Below, one piece after another: positions 7,764-14,414 of a stretch of DNA of 64,000 nucleotides. Source of the stretch: Armatimonadota bacterium (GTDB taxonomy: Bacteria; Armatimonadota; HRBIN16); assembly GCA_026003175.1 (NCBI GenBank), contig BPGT01000005.1:62001-126000 (forward strand), given 5' to 3'. Position 1 is the stretch's first letter. Every line of letters starts with the position of its first letter. Position numbers and translations under genes: made by a program. A model generated the notes under the pieces. The model saw nothing but the letters and a program-made list of their open reading frames with translations. It was not told the DNA's origin and did not search any database.

Positions 7764-8387
7764 TTACTCGTGTTTCTCTTGCTGTTCACAATGTGACAAC
7801 GCTTTGCGAAAAGCGTCCTGCGCCGCGACCGTTTTTTCTTTGGCAAGAGCATCCCTTAGTGCGGTATAAATTACCCATTTGTTGTCGTCCTCAATAATTT
7901 CCGACAAAATGTTTGCCGCTGCGCAGCGAACACGGTATGAGCGATGGGAGAGAAAAGCAATAATACGTGGTAAATATTGCTTCTCGCCCAGCTGGTACAG
8001 CGCATAGGTTACATTCAGTAGAACGAAAGCATGATTTTCGTAGCACAGCACCTCCTCAAGAATGCGCTTGATATTCAAGGTACGATACTGCGCCATTCCG
8101 ATGTCACCGATAGCCGACGCCGCCCATCCTCGAACCAACCACGAGGTATCCGCTAGCGCCGCAAGCAAGAAGGGTAGGGAGGAAGGATTACCTGCGTATC
8201 CAATTTGCTCCGCAGCTGTGCAGCGTACAAGGTCGCTTGGGTCAAATAGCAGCACATGATGCAGAGCGCGTAGCACGCTTGGGCGAGGATACTGTCCGAG
8301 AGCCTCCACAGCGTCACAGCGGTCAACAGCATCTTCGGAAGCCAGCTGCTTTAGCAGGCTGCTTACTATACTACGCCAATGAGACAT
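7764..8387 (-). CDS. HEAT-repeat protein, partner of tip 2
   Basis: 207 aa alpha-solenoid of HEAT/PBS-lyase type repeats (AVEALGQYPRPSVLRALHHVL, CTAAEQIGYAGNPSSLPFLLAAL, AASAIGDIG, CAAANILSEII). No signal peptide. ATG 8387 is chosen over the upstream in-frame start because GGAGGAGGG lies about nine bases before it. It starts 25 bases after the tip-2 stop and ends beside the next core copy. HEAT-repeat proteins occur as protein-binding immunity or adaptor proteins in toxin loci, so an immunity role is possible but unproven. Confidence 0.72.
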   Translation of the reverse strand: MSHWRSIVSSLLKQLASEDAVDRCDAVEALGQYPRPSVLRALHHVLLFDPSDLVRCTAAEQIGYAGNPSSLPFLLAALADTSWLVRGWAASAIGDIGMAQYRTLNIKRILEEVLCYENHAFVLLNVTYALYQLGEKQYLPRIIAFLSHRSYRVRCAAANILSEIIEDDNKWVIYTALRDALAKEKTVAAQDAFRKALSHCEQQEKHE

Positions 8388-8412
8388 TGCGCCTTCCCTC
8401 CTCCCACGTGAC

Positions 8413-8895
8413 TTAAGCCACCCAATGAGGCGGAGATGCACCACTGCTCGAACGGTAATCCCTCACCTCCTCCTTCCAAAAGCGGGTAGACGGCAGGATG
8501 ATTTCGGAACGCTTCTGCTTATTGCGCTCCTTGCGTGCCTTTTCCTCCCGTCTGTACCGTGCTCGCTCATCAGAGGGCAACGACTTATCCCGTGCTCTCT
8601 CGCGAATGATCTCGTCAGGTAAATCTTGCAAACCTGTATCGCGGATTCGCTCCTTTCCCTTTTTACCGCTGGCTTCAATGATAATGATACCTATCACTAT
8701 ACCTACAGCAATAATGTCCCCTATAGGCAATGGTCCGTCGGCAATTGCTATACCTCCGGCTGCGCCAAGAGCAATCTCTGCAGGAGAAAAGCCACTCGGG
8801 TCCACCGCGTTGACCGGGTCATCTTCGCAATACAGATACAGGTGCTCAGAAAGCCAGGAGTCATCTGGTTCATCCTCGCTATGTCCTCCACCCAA
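8413..8895 (-). CDS. short RHS-core fragment with basic helical tip (cassette 2)
   Basis: 160 aa. Only the last part of the RHS core is present (LSEHLYLYCEDDPVNAVDPSG at residues 15-35). A hydrophobic Gly/Ile segment follows (ADGPLPIGDIIAVGIVIGIIIIEAS), then a highly charged helix rich in Arg, Lys and Glu (about 85-130), ending in PPHWVA. The start (TTG 8895) is uncertain, because the core is cut abruptly and the preceding sequence is not core. The hydrophobic-then-basic layout recalls delivery plus cytotoxic regions of Rhs tips. No catalytic motif is seen. Confidence 0.55.
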   Translation of the reverse strand: MGGGHSEDEPDDSWLSEHLYLYCEDDPVNAVDPSGFSPAEIALGAAGGIAIADGPLPIGDIIAVGIVIGIIIIEASGKKGKERIRDTGLQDLPDEIIRERARDKSLPSDERARYRREEKARKERNKQKRSEIILPSTRFWKEEVRDYRSSSGASPPHWVA

Positions 8896-8940
8896 CTGCG
8901 TAAGTCCTACAAATCATCAGTTTGTCAGCGTGTCTTTACC

Positions 8941-10092
8941 TCACTCTATGTATGGCAGATGTCTGCGTAAAAACTTGCGTAGTTCTTCTTTTCGGGCATA
9001 TTCCACATTCATCAAGTCCATGAGCCGCCATATCTTTTGTGCCTCTGCCTCCCACCGCAGCCGGGCGAGGGCAACACAAAGAAAATGCAGATATGGCAAA
9101 AACCATTCCAGACCAGCTGCCTCCCAGTGGCGAGCAAAGTGTTGACGCAAAGTCACTCGACCAAAACCGAAAGTCGCTGCGAGTAGCATATGAGTAATAA
9201 ACGTTTCATTATACCTGCGCGCAGTCAGTAGCGATCGCCAAACGATACCAATTGGTGGATACCGAGCCTCCGTGAGATGTTGTGCCCACTGTGTAAGTAA
9301 CCATAGCAGGTCAGGTCTATAGCCTCGCGGTGAAGCAGGCAAGAGGGCGCCGTTGAACCAATTAGCGACAGCAGCAATATTCGGGGTAAGACGCTGAGCG
9401 GACGGATCGTTGGCTACTTCGGCAAACATTCCTAACCCAAACATGTACCATATCGTTAACCGCGCTGCCGTTTCAGGGAAACTGCTCTGAGACTGGAGTT
9501 CTGTCCACCACAAACGCAGTCCGTTGCGGGCATCATCCACTCTTCCTTTTTGCCAAAGCCACAAGTAGAATGACAAATCTTCACAGAGATGTCGTCCTTG
9601 CTCTGTCTCGAATAGTAGATAGTGCCTAATTGTCGGATGCTGCTTGGCATCGGAAGGGATTTCCGCAACGATGTACTTGAAACGATGATACGACTGCCGC
9701 CATTCGACAAAGGATGCGCGAGACAGTAACCGCTCCAAACTGATACGAAGTGCGTGTTCCCAGACATCTATATCCTCCCTATACAAACGAATGCCTCTCC
9801 ACAAAAGGGATTGTGCTTCGTCATACTCTCCATGAAAAGCCAGGGTTTGAGCAATGAGCAGGAGAGTCTTTTTGTCCTGTATACACAGGTCTGATAACTG
9901 ACGTGATAGCGAAACCACTGCATGTGCTGGAACAACAGGCAAGACACGACTTATCTCTTGACAGGCTATCTCGACCGGCAATAGTCGGGATAGCCTTGCG
10001 AACTGGTGAGTCCAACGAAACAACGTATCCCGCTGGCGGCGCTCTCTTTGCACCACATAAGAGAGAACGCTACCTCGTAGGAACCAACGCAT
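8941..10092 (-). CDS. alpha-helical hypothetical protein, partner of tip 1
   Basis: 383 aa, unrecognised. It is almost wholly helical, with helix pairs resembling divergent TPR/SEL1 repeats (LLLIAQTLAFHGEYDEAQSLLWRGIRLY, FYLWLWQKGRVDDARNGLRLWW) and many Trp and Arg residues. No signal peptide or clear membrane segment. The ATG at 10092 overlaps the stop of the tip-1 gene as TGATG, a classic translational coupling. An alternative GTG start nine codons upstream lies inside the tip gene. The overlap is the strongest evidence in the island that tips and partners form functional pairs. Confidence 0.65.
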   Translation of the reverse strand: MRWFLRGSVLSYVVQRERRQRDTLFRWTHQFARLSRLLPVEIACQEISRVLPVVPAHAVVSLSRQLSDLCIQDKKTLLLIAQTLAFHGEYDEAQSLLWRGIRLYREDIDVWEHALRISLERLLSRASFVEWRQSYHRFKYIVAEIPSDAKQHPTIRHYLLFETEQGRHLCEDLSFYLWLWQKGRVDDARNGLRLWWTELQSQSSFPETAARLTIWYMFGLGMFAEVANDPSAQRLTPNIAAVANWFNGALLPASPRGYRPDLLWLLTQWAQHLTEARYPPIGIVWRSLLTARRYNETFITHMLLAATFGFGRVTLRQHFARHWEAAGLEWFLPYLHFLCVALARLRWEAEAQKIWRLMDLMNVEYARKEELRKFLRRHLPYIE

Positions 10093-10598
10093 CACTGTGT
10101 AGTACAAGTGCTGCCGCACGGATGCGCCTCAAAAACGGGAATAACAACTTCTATGAAGTTGTGGAATATCTCCGACAGCTTTCCCAGAATGTAGATGATC
10201 CATTCCTTAGGACCTTTGGGATCAGGAGACCTATCCGGCGGGATAGGTGGTACGGATGGTTGTCGCGTCTCGTACCGCCATGTTTTCTTTTCTTCCTCGT
10301 GTTCCCTCATCCGCTCTTTCCACCATTCCTCTGCCTGGCTTGCGAGCCAGATTACGGCTATCGTCGCGCCTACCGCTATGATGCCAGCCGTAACTACTTG
10401 CCCTACCCCGGGCACGAGGACCAAGGCTCCAACTGCGGCCGCGGCTCGCCCACTCGGGTCCACCGCGTTGACCGGGTCATCCTCACAATACAGGTACCGG
10501 TTCAACGACAGCGGGTGGTAGATATCCCCCAGCCACTTGTCCGCGCTCGTCCACCGACCGACAGCAGGATCATACCACCTCGCCCCGATATACAGCAA
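10092..10598 (-). CDS. RHS-core fragment with tip (cassette 1)
   Basis: 168 aa. The core part (LLYIGARWYDPAVGRWTSAD, NRYLYCEDDPVNAVDPSG) is a variant of the core in cassettes 3-6. The tip begins with a hydrophobic Gly/Val/Ala segment of about 35 residues, then a charged helix (EEWWKERMREHEEEKKTW), a proline-rich piece and a C-terminal helical segment (EWIIYILGKLSEIFHNFIEVV) ending with two Cys. Its stop overlaps the start of the partner gene (TGATG). The 5' start is a non-ATG codon inside the core, and the core upstream is disrupted (see 10599-10766). Confidence 0.6.
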   Translation of the reverse strand: MLYIGARWYDPAVGRWTSADKWLGDIYHPLSLNRYLYCEDDPVNAVDPSGRAAAAVGALVLVPGVGQVVTAGIIAVGATIAVIWLASQAEEWWKERMREHEEEKKTWRYETRQPSVPPIPPDRSPDPKGPKEWIIYILGKLSEIFHNFIEVVIPVFEAHPCGSTCTTQ

Positions 10599-10766
10599 GC
10601 CCGCATCGCCGTCATCACGGTAGCCCTATGTCCCAGCGAAGCGGTAGAGGGGTGGCGCTGTTGCCCCACTGAGCCACCGGGGTGCCAAACGCCTCGGTTG
10701 TCAACGTGCCGGTCACCGCTTGATTGCCGTCCAACATCGCGCGAGTCGTGCCCAAGCCGTCCGCTA
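10599..10766 (-). pseudogene. disrupted upstream part of RHS core (cassette 1)
   Basis: The minus strand encodes LADGLGTTRAMLDGNQAVTG, then LTTEAFG, VAQWGNSAT and a degraded PYRFAG. Relative to cassette 4 there is a one-base insertion near the PYRFAG codons, and the TGG of GAWGYRDD is a TAG. So the two halves of the core cannot be read as one protein. The similarity begins exactly where argJ ends: the LADG codons overlap the argJ stop codon. Confidence 0.7.
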
Positions 10767-11963
10767 GGTACTGTACTCCGCGTTGATGCGCACGTAGTCG
10801 TAACTGAAGTCACAGGTCCATACAGTGGCGTGTTCTGTGCCCTCCTGCAGGTCAATGGCGATGGTCACCGTATCCGCTTTCAACCGTTCATGCAGGTCGT
10901 GCGCGTCGAAGGCAGTCGGCTTGCCGTCGGCGTACACCAGCGTTCCCTGCAGGGCGATTTGCGCCCTGTCGGGGTCAAAGTCCACCCCGCTGCGCCCCAT
11001 CGCCGCCAGAATGCGCCCCCAGTTGGGGTCGTTGCCGAAGAGGGCGGTCTTCACCAGCGGCGACTCCGCCACCGTCTTCGCCATCCGGCGCGCCTGCGTG
11101 AAGGTAGGTGCACCGCGCACCTCAATCTCCACCAGCTTGGTAGCCCCCTCGCCGTCCCACGCGATGCGCTGAGCCAGGCGAATGCACAGTTGCTCTAAAG
11201 CCAGCTGGAAATCGTCCAGATAGCGATGCACATCCACGCCCGACTGCCCGTTTGCCAGAATCACCACCATGTCGTTGGTGCTGGTATCGGAATCGATGGT
11301 CAGGCAGTGGAAAGAGCGCTCCACAGCGTCCTTCAGTACCTGCTGCAGGGCGGGTGCGGGAATCTGCGCATCAGTGGTGAGGAAACAGAGCATGGTCGCC
11401 ATATTAGGTGCGATCATGCCCGCGCCCTTCGCGATACCGCCGATTCGCACTTCGCCCTCGGGGAACCTCAGGCAAACGGCTTCCTCCTTGGGCACCGTAT
11501 CGGTGGTCATGATGGCTTCGGCGGCAGCCTCTCCGCCCTCTGGGGAGAGTGCCAGCATCGCCTGCTCGATGCCCGCCTCTATCTTCTCCAGTGGCAGCCG
11601 ATGCCCGATGATGCCCGTGCTGGCGGTCACCACCTGCGCGGGAGGGCATTCCAGCAGCTGCGCCACTTTCTGCGCCATGCGCACATTGTCTAGGAAGCCC
11701 TCTTCGCCGGTAGCGGCGTTGGCGTTGCCACTGTTGGCGACGATGGCGCGGGCAACACCTGCTTCCACCACATGGCGCGAGTAGCGCACACAGGGCGCGG
11801 CGGCGCGGTTGGTCGTGAACATGCCGGCGACGGTCGCCGGTGTATCCGAAACGATGAGCGCGAGGTCCTTACCGCTGGACTTGACGCCACAACGCACTCC
11901 CGCCGCCCGAAAGCCACGCGGCGCGGTCACGGAACCAGTTATCCACTCTACAGGATATGCCAT
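10764..11963 (-). CDS. argJ: bifunctional ornithine acetyltransferase / N-acetylglutamate synthase
   Basis: Transfers acetyl from N-acetylornithine to glutamate and can also use acetyl-CoA, closing the arginine-synthesis acetyl cycle. 399 aa, the usual family length. The autocleavage site is visible as GEGATKL, with Thr the nucleophile of the beta chain. FGNDPNWGRILAAMGRSG and the C-terminal YVRINAEYST are typical. The gene looks intact, although the RHS-core remnant starts at its last codons. Four bases separate it from the upstream transaldolase gene, so the two are probably co-transcribed. Confidence 0.96.
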   Translation of the reverse strand: MAYPVEWITGSVTAPRGFRAAGVRCGVKSSGKDLALIVSDTPATVAGMFTTNRAAAPCVRYSRHVVEAGVARAIVANSGNANAATGEEGFLDNVRMAQKVAQLLECPPAQVVTASTGIIGHRLPLEKIEAGIEQAMLALSPEGGEAAAEAIMTTDTVPKEEAVCLRFPEGEVRIGGIAKGAGMIAPNMATMLCFLTTDAQIPAPALQQVLKDAVERSFHCLTIDSDTSTNDMVVILANGQSGVDVHRYLDDFQLALEQLCIRLAQRIAWDGEGATKLVEIEVRGAPTFTQARRMAKTVAESPLVKTALFGNDPNWGRILAAMGRSGVDFDPDRAQIALQGTLVYADGKPTAFDAHDLHERLKADTVTIAIDLQEGTEHATVWTCDFSYDYVRINAEYST

Positions 11964-11967
11964 TACC

Positions 11968-12624
11968 TTAAAAGATACTCGCCCCGGACTTCTGCCAGTC
12001 CGTCAGGAAACGCTGGATGCCGATGTCCGTCAGCGGGTGTTGATAGAGCTGCTCCAGTACCTTGAACGGTACGGTGCAGGCGTGTGCCCCCGCCCGTAAA
12101 GCCTCCACCACATGCATCGGGTGACGCACGCTGGCAACCAGCACCTGGCTCTGAAAGCCGTATTCCTTGATCATATTCACCGTGTCGCGCACGGCGTTCA
12201 TGCCTTCCCCGCTGATGTCGTCTACGCGCCCGACAAAATTGCTGATGTAATACGCTCCTGCCTTTGCCGCCAAAAACGCTTGTGAGAGGCTAAACACCAG
12301 CGTGACGTTACAGCGAATACCCTCTCGCGAGAGTGCCCTCACTGCCTTCATGCCCTCTTTGGTCATCGGGATTTTGACCACGATATTGGGATGCCAGCTG
12401 GCGACCTCACGCGCCTCGCGGATCATCCCCTCCGCATCGAGGCTAACAACCTCCGCGCTGATGTCGCCCGGGTTGACGATCTCGCAGATTTCGCGCACGA
12501 TGTCCTTGAACGGGCGTCCCTCCTTTGCCACCAGCGAGGGGTTGGTGGTCACGCCCTCAATCGCTCCCCAGCTCCAGGCGGTCTTAATCTCCTCGATGTT
12601 GGCGGTATCCAGAAAGAGTTTCAT
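11968..12624 (-). CDS. tal: transaldolase, small TalC/MipB (FSA-like) type
   Basis: Transfers a dihydroxyacetone unit between sugar phosphates in the non-oxidative pentose phosphate pathway. 218 aa, the size of the short subfamily. It begins [13 protein letters not shown], then [13 protein letters not shown]. The Schiff-base Lys lies in [10 protein letters not shown]. The C-terminal phosphate-binding region ([26 protein letters not shown]) is present. Start ATG 12624 follows a strong AGGAGGAGGT. A TATAAT-like element on the same strand (12664-12669) could be its -10, with no good -35. Confidence 0.95.
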   Translation of the reverse strand: MKLFLDTANIEEIKTAWSWGAIEGVTTNPSLVAKEGRPFKDIVREICEIVNPGDISAEVVSLDAEGMIREAREVASWHPNIVVKIPMTKEGMKAVRALSREGIRCNVTLVFSLSQAFLAAKAGAYYISNFVGRVDDISGEGMNAVRDTVNMIKEYGFQSQVLVASVRHPMHVVEALRAGAHACTVPFKVLEQLYQHPLTDIGIQRFLTDWQKSGASIF

Positions 12625-12767
12625 GACCTCCTCCTCTTGCCTTTGGTTATCGCTGTCGGTTGTATTATAGCGCACGACTACCTGAGGATGGATTTAGACA
12701 CCTTTTCATCGCATGAAGCTGTCATAGCGACGCCACAACAGCGTCCGTGTGCCATGTGCCACTCCCC

Positions 12768-13206
12768 CTATACCAGATCATCCAGCAACACGCCTTCTGA
12801 ACCGATAACGCGAGCAAAGCGAAGGTCGTTGGTCAGCAGCAAATCCGCCCCCCTGCGTGCGCATAGTTGCCCAGTGGATAGCGTCAGGAGTGCGTAAGGA
12901 CAGATGTTTCGCCCGCAGCGAGGCTGCCTCAATCAACACCTCCAGGCTAATCGGCACCAAAACAAGGTCGGAAGCCATCAGTGCCTGACGATATTCTATG
13001 AGTGCATGATTGCTACCACGCATCGGCATAATCAGGCACTCTAGAACGCTGATGTGGCTGGTGATAAGCTGAATTCGGCTGTTTTGCGCTTGCTGTAGTA
13101 AAGGTTCCAACGCAGGACGATACCGGTAATGACTCTCCACGACATAGACCGGAACGTTGGCGTCGAGGTATATGGTTGTGCCTTCGGCAACGTTTAATCC
13201 CGCCAC
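12768..13206 (-). pseudogene. PIN-domain (VapC-like) toxin with G-run frameshift
   Basis: PIN nucleases are Mg2+-dependent RNases of toxin-antitoxin pairs. The first acidic motif (TIYLDANVPVYVVE), the central Glu (SVLECLIMP) and LRTPDAIHWAT are present. The frame then goes wrong in a run of six G. Removing one G restores GADLLLTNDLRFARVIGSEG and VLLDDLV with a stop at 12768-12770, the normal family ending with its last Asp. As written, translation gives an unrelated tail ending at 12778. GTG 13206 overlaps the antitoxin by 13 bases. It could be a real mutation, slippage or a base-call error. Confidence 0.85.
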
Positions 13207-13439
13207 GCATCGCGCTCCTGCTGTAATAAGCGGTCGTATTCATCCCAGCTGGCAACTGCAAGGGGCGTTTCGCGAGGCGGCTGGCTGGTGAGGATTCTAT
13301 GCAGCGTTGTATGCGGAGACCTATCTGTCTTGAAGAATACAACAACCTCCACCGGAGCACCCTCGGGCAGTTCCGGGGTCACAATCTCGATGCGATGTCC
13401 GGCGAGAACCTGTGTTCGAATCCTTAGAGCACTTTCCAT
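13194..13439 (-). CDS. VapB-like antitoxin
   Basis: 81 aa protein directly upstream of and overlapping the PIN gene, so by position the antitoxin of a type II module. It has an N-terminal beta-rich part (VLAGHRIEIVTPELPEGAPVEVVVFF) and a charged helical C-terminus (SWDEYDRLLQQERDAWRD), as found in antitoxins that wrap a PIN toxin. No clear DNA-binding motif is recognised. A TATAAT on the minus strand at 13458-13463, just before the ABC permease stop, may be its -10 element. Confidence 0.75.
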   Translation of the reverse strand: MESALRIRTQVLAGHRIEIVTPELPEGAPVEVVVFFKTDRSPHTTLHRILTSQPPRETPLAVASWDEYDRLLQQERDAWRD

Positions 13440-13465
13440 GTCCCTTCACCTGATGCCATTATACC

Positions 13466-14413
13466 CTATCCCTTGCCTCTTTGCCAGCGGTCGTAGAACA
13501 CCGCCACTATCACCATCGCGCCGATCAGCACCTGCTGCCACTCCACCTCCACGTTCAGCAGGTTACAGCCGTTGCGGATAATCGCCATGAGGAACGCGCC
13601 CAGCAATGTGCCCATGATGCTACCCTGTCCGCCCATCAGGCTGGTGCCACCAATGACCGCCGCGGCGATGGCATCCAGTTCCCAGCCCTTGCCTGCAGTC
13701 GGCTGTGCTACCGTTGCCCGACTGGCTTGAACAACACCTGCCAGCCCCGCACACAACCCACACAGCACAAAATAGGTACTCTGGTAGCGCACCAGCGACA
13801 CTCCTGACAGGCGCGCTGCCTCTGCGTTGCCACCGATGGCATAGCAGTAGCGTCCCAGTCGGGTGAAACTCAACAGCAGGTGAAACCCCACCGCCACTAC
13901 CAGCAGCACCCACAACGACCATTCTTTACCCAGTCGCTCGAAGCCCGGCGCAATGCCCGTCAGCGACACGCCCCCACTAACCAACAGCGCAGCACCGCTC
14001 GCCATGCCCAGCATCCCCAGTGTGACCACAAAGGAAGGCATCCGCAAGCGCGTGGTCACCAGTCCGTTGAACAGTCCGCACAGCGCACCTGTGGCCAGCC
14101 CAACCAGCACACCTGCCCACGCGGGCGCACCCATATCCCTCATGGCGTACACCGCCGTGACCCCACTGAGAGCCAACACCGCGCCGACCGACAGGTCAAT
14201 CCCGCCGGAGATAATCACCGCCGTCTCGCCAATCGCCAGTATCGCCACCGCAACGGTCTGTATCGCCACCGTGCGCAGGTTACCCCAGGTGAGGAAGGCT
14301 GGTGTCTGCGTGCTCAGAAAAAATCCCAGAAGCACCAGAAACGACAACGGAGCCAATACCTGGCGGTAGGAGCCAGCAGTTTTGTGCCACAGGAGAGGGA
14401 AGAGGGTTTTCAT
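13466..14413 (-). CDS. ribose-type (RbsC-like) sugar ABC transporter permease
   Basis: 315 aa polytopic inner-membrane protein of the BPD_transp_2 family, which includes RbsC, XylH and AraH. About eight to ten hydrophobic segments are seen. The family motifs ETAVIISGGIDLSVGAVLALSG near residue 63 and AAVIGGTSLMGGQGS near 250 are clear. No ATPase or periplasmic binding protein lies nearby, so the rest of the transporter must be elsewhere. Its ATG is one base after the stop of the APC permease gene (TGACATG), implying coupled translation. The substrate is unknown, but pentoses fit the arabinofuranosidase in the window. Confidence 0.92.
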   Translation of the reverse strand: MKTLFPLLWHKTAGSYRQVLAPLSFLVLLGFFLSTQTPAFLTWGNLRTVAIQTVAVAILAIGETAVIISGGIDLSVGAVLALSGVTAVYAMRDMGAPAWAGVLVGLATGALCGLFNGLVTTRLRMPSFVVTLGMLGMASGAALLVSGGVSLTGIAPGFERLGKEWSLWVLLVVAVGFHLLLSFTRLGRYCYAIGGNAEAARLSGVSLVRYQSTYFVLCGLCAGLAGVVQASRATVAQPTAGKGWELDAIAAAVIGGTSLMGGQGSIMGTLLGAFLMAIIRNGCNLLNVEVEWQQVLIGAMVIVAVFYDRWQRGKG

Positions 14414-14414
14414 G

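Larger units (their letters stand above)
3539..10766 (-). other. array of RHS-core/tip cassettes with partner genes
   Basis: Minus-strand island between argJ and the ECF sigma gene. Reading 5' to 3' it holds six copies of part of the same RHS-repeat-associated core (LLHVGARYYDPQVGRFISRD, then LYCEHEPVNAVDPSG). Five are followed by unrelated C-terminal tips, and each tip is followed by one gene starting between 1 base of overlap and 74 bases downstream. Core copies are highly similar in nucleotides, whereas tips and partners are not. Core length varies from about 70 to more than 300 bases. No full-length Rhs protein or secretion apparatus is present in the window. Confidence 0.8.

Noticed and set aside
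9903-11198. 431-aa plus-strand frame across cassette 1 and argJ
   Set aside because: It is antisense to the RHS-core cassette and to argJ, both supported by strong similarity patterns.
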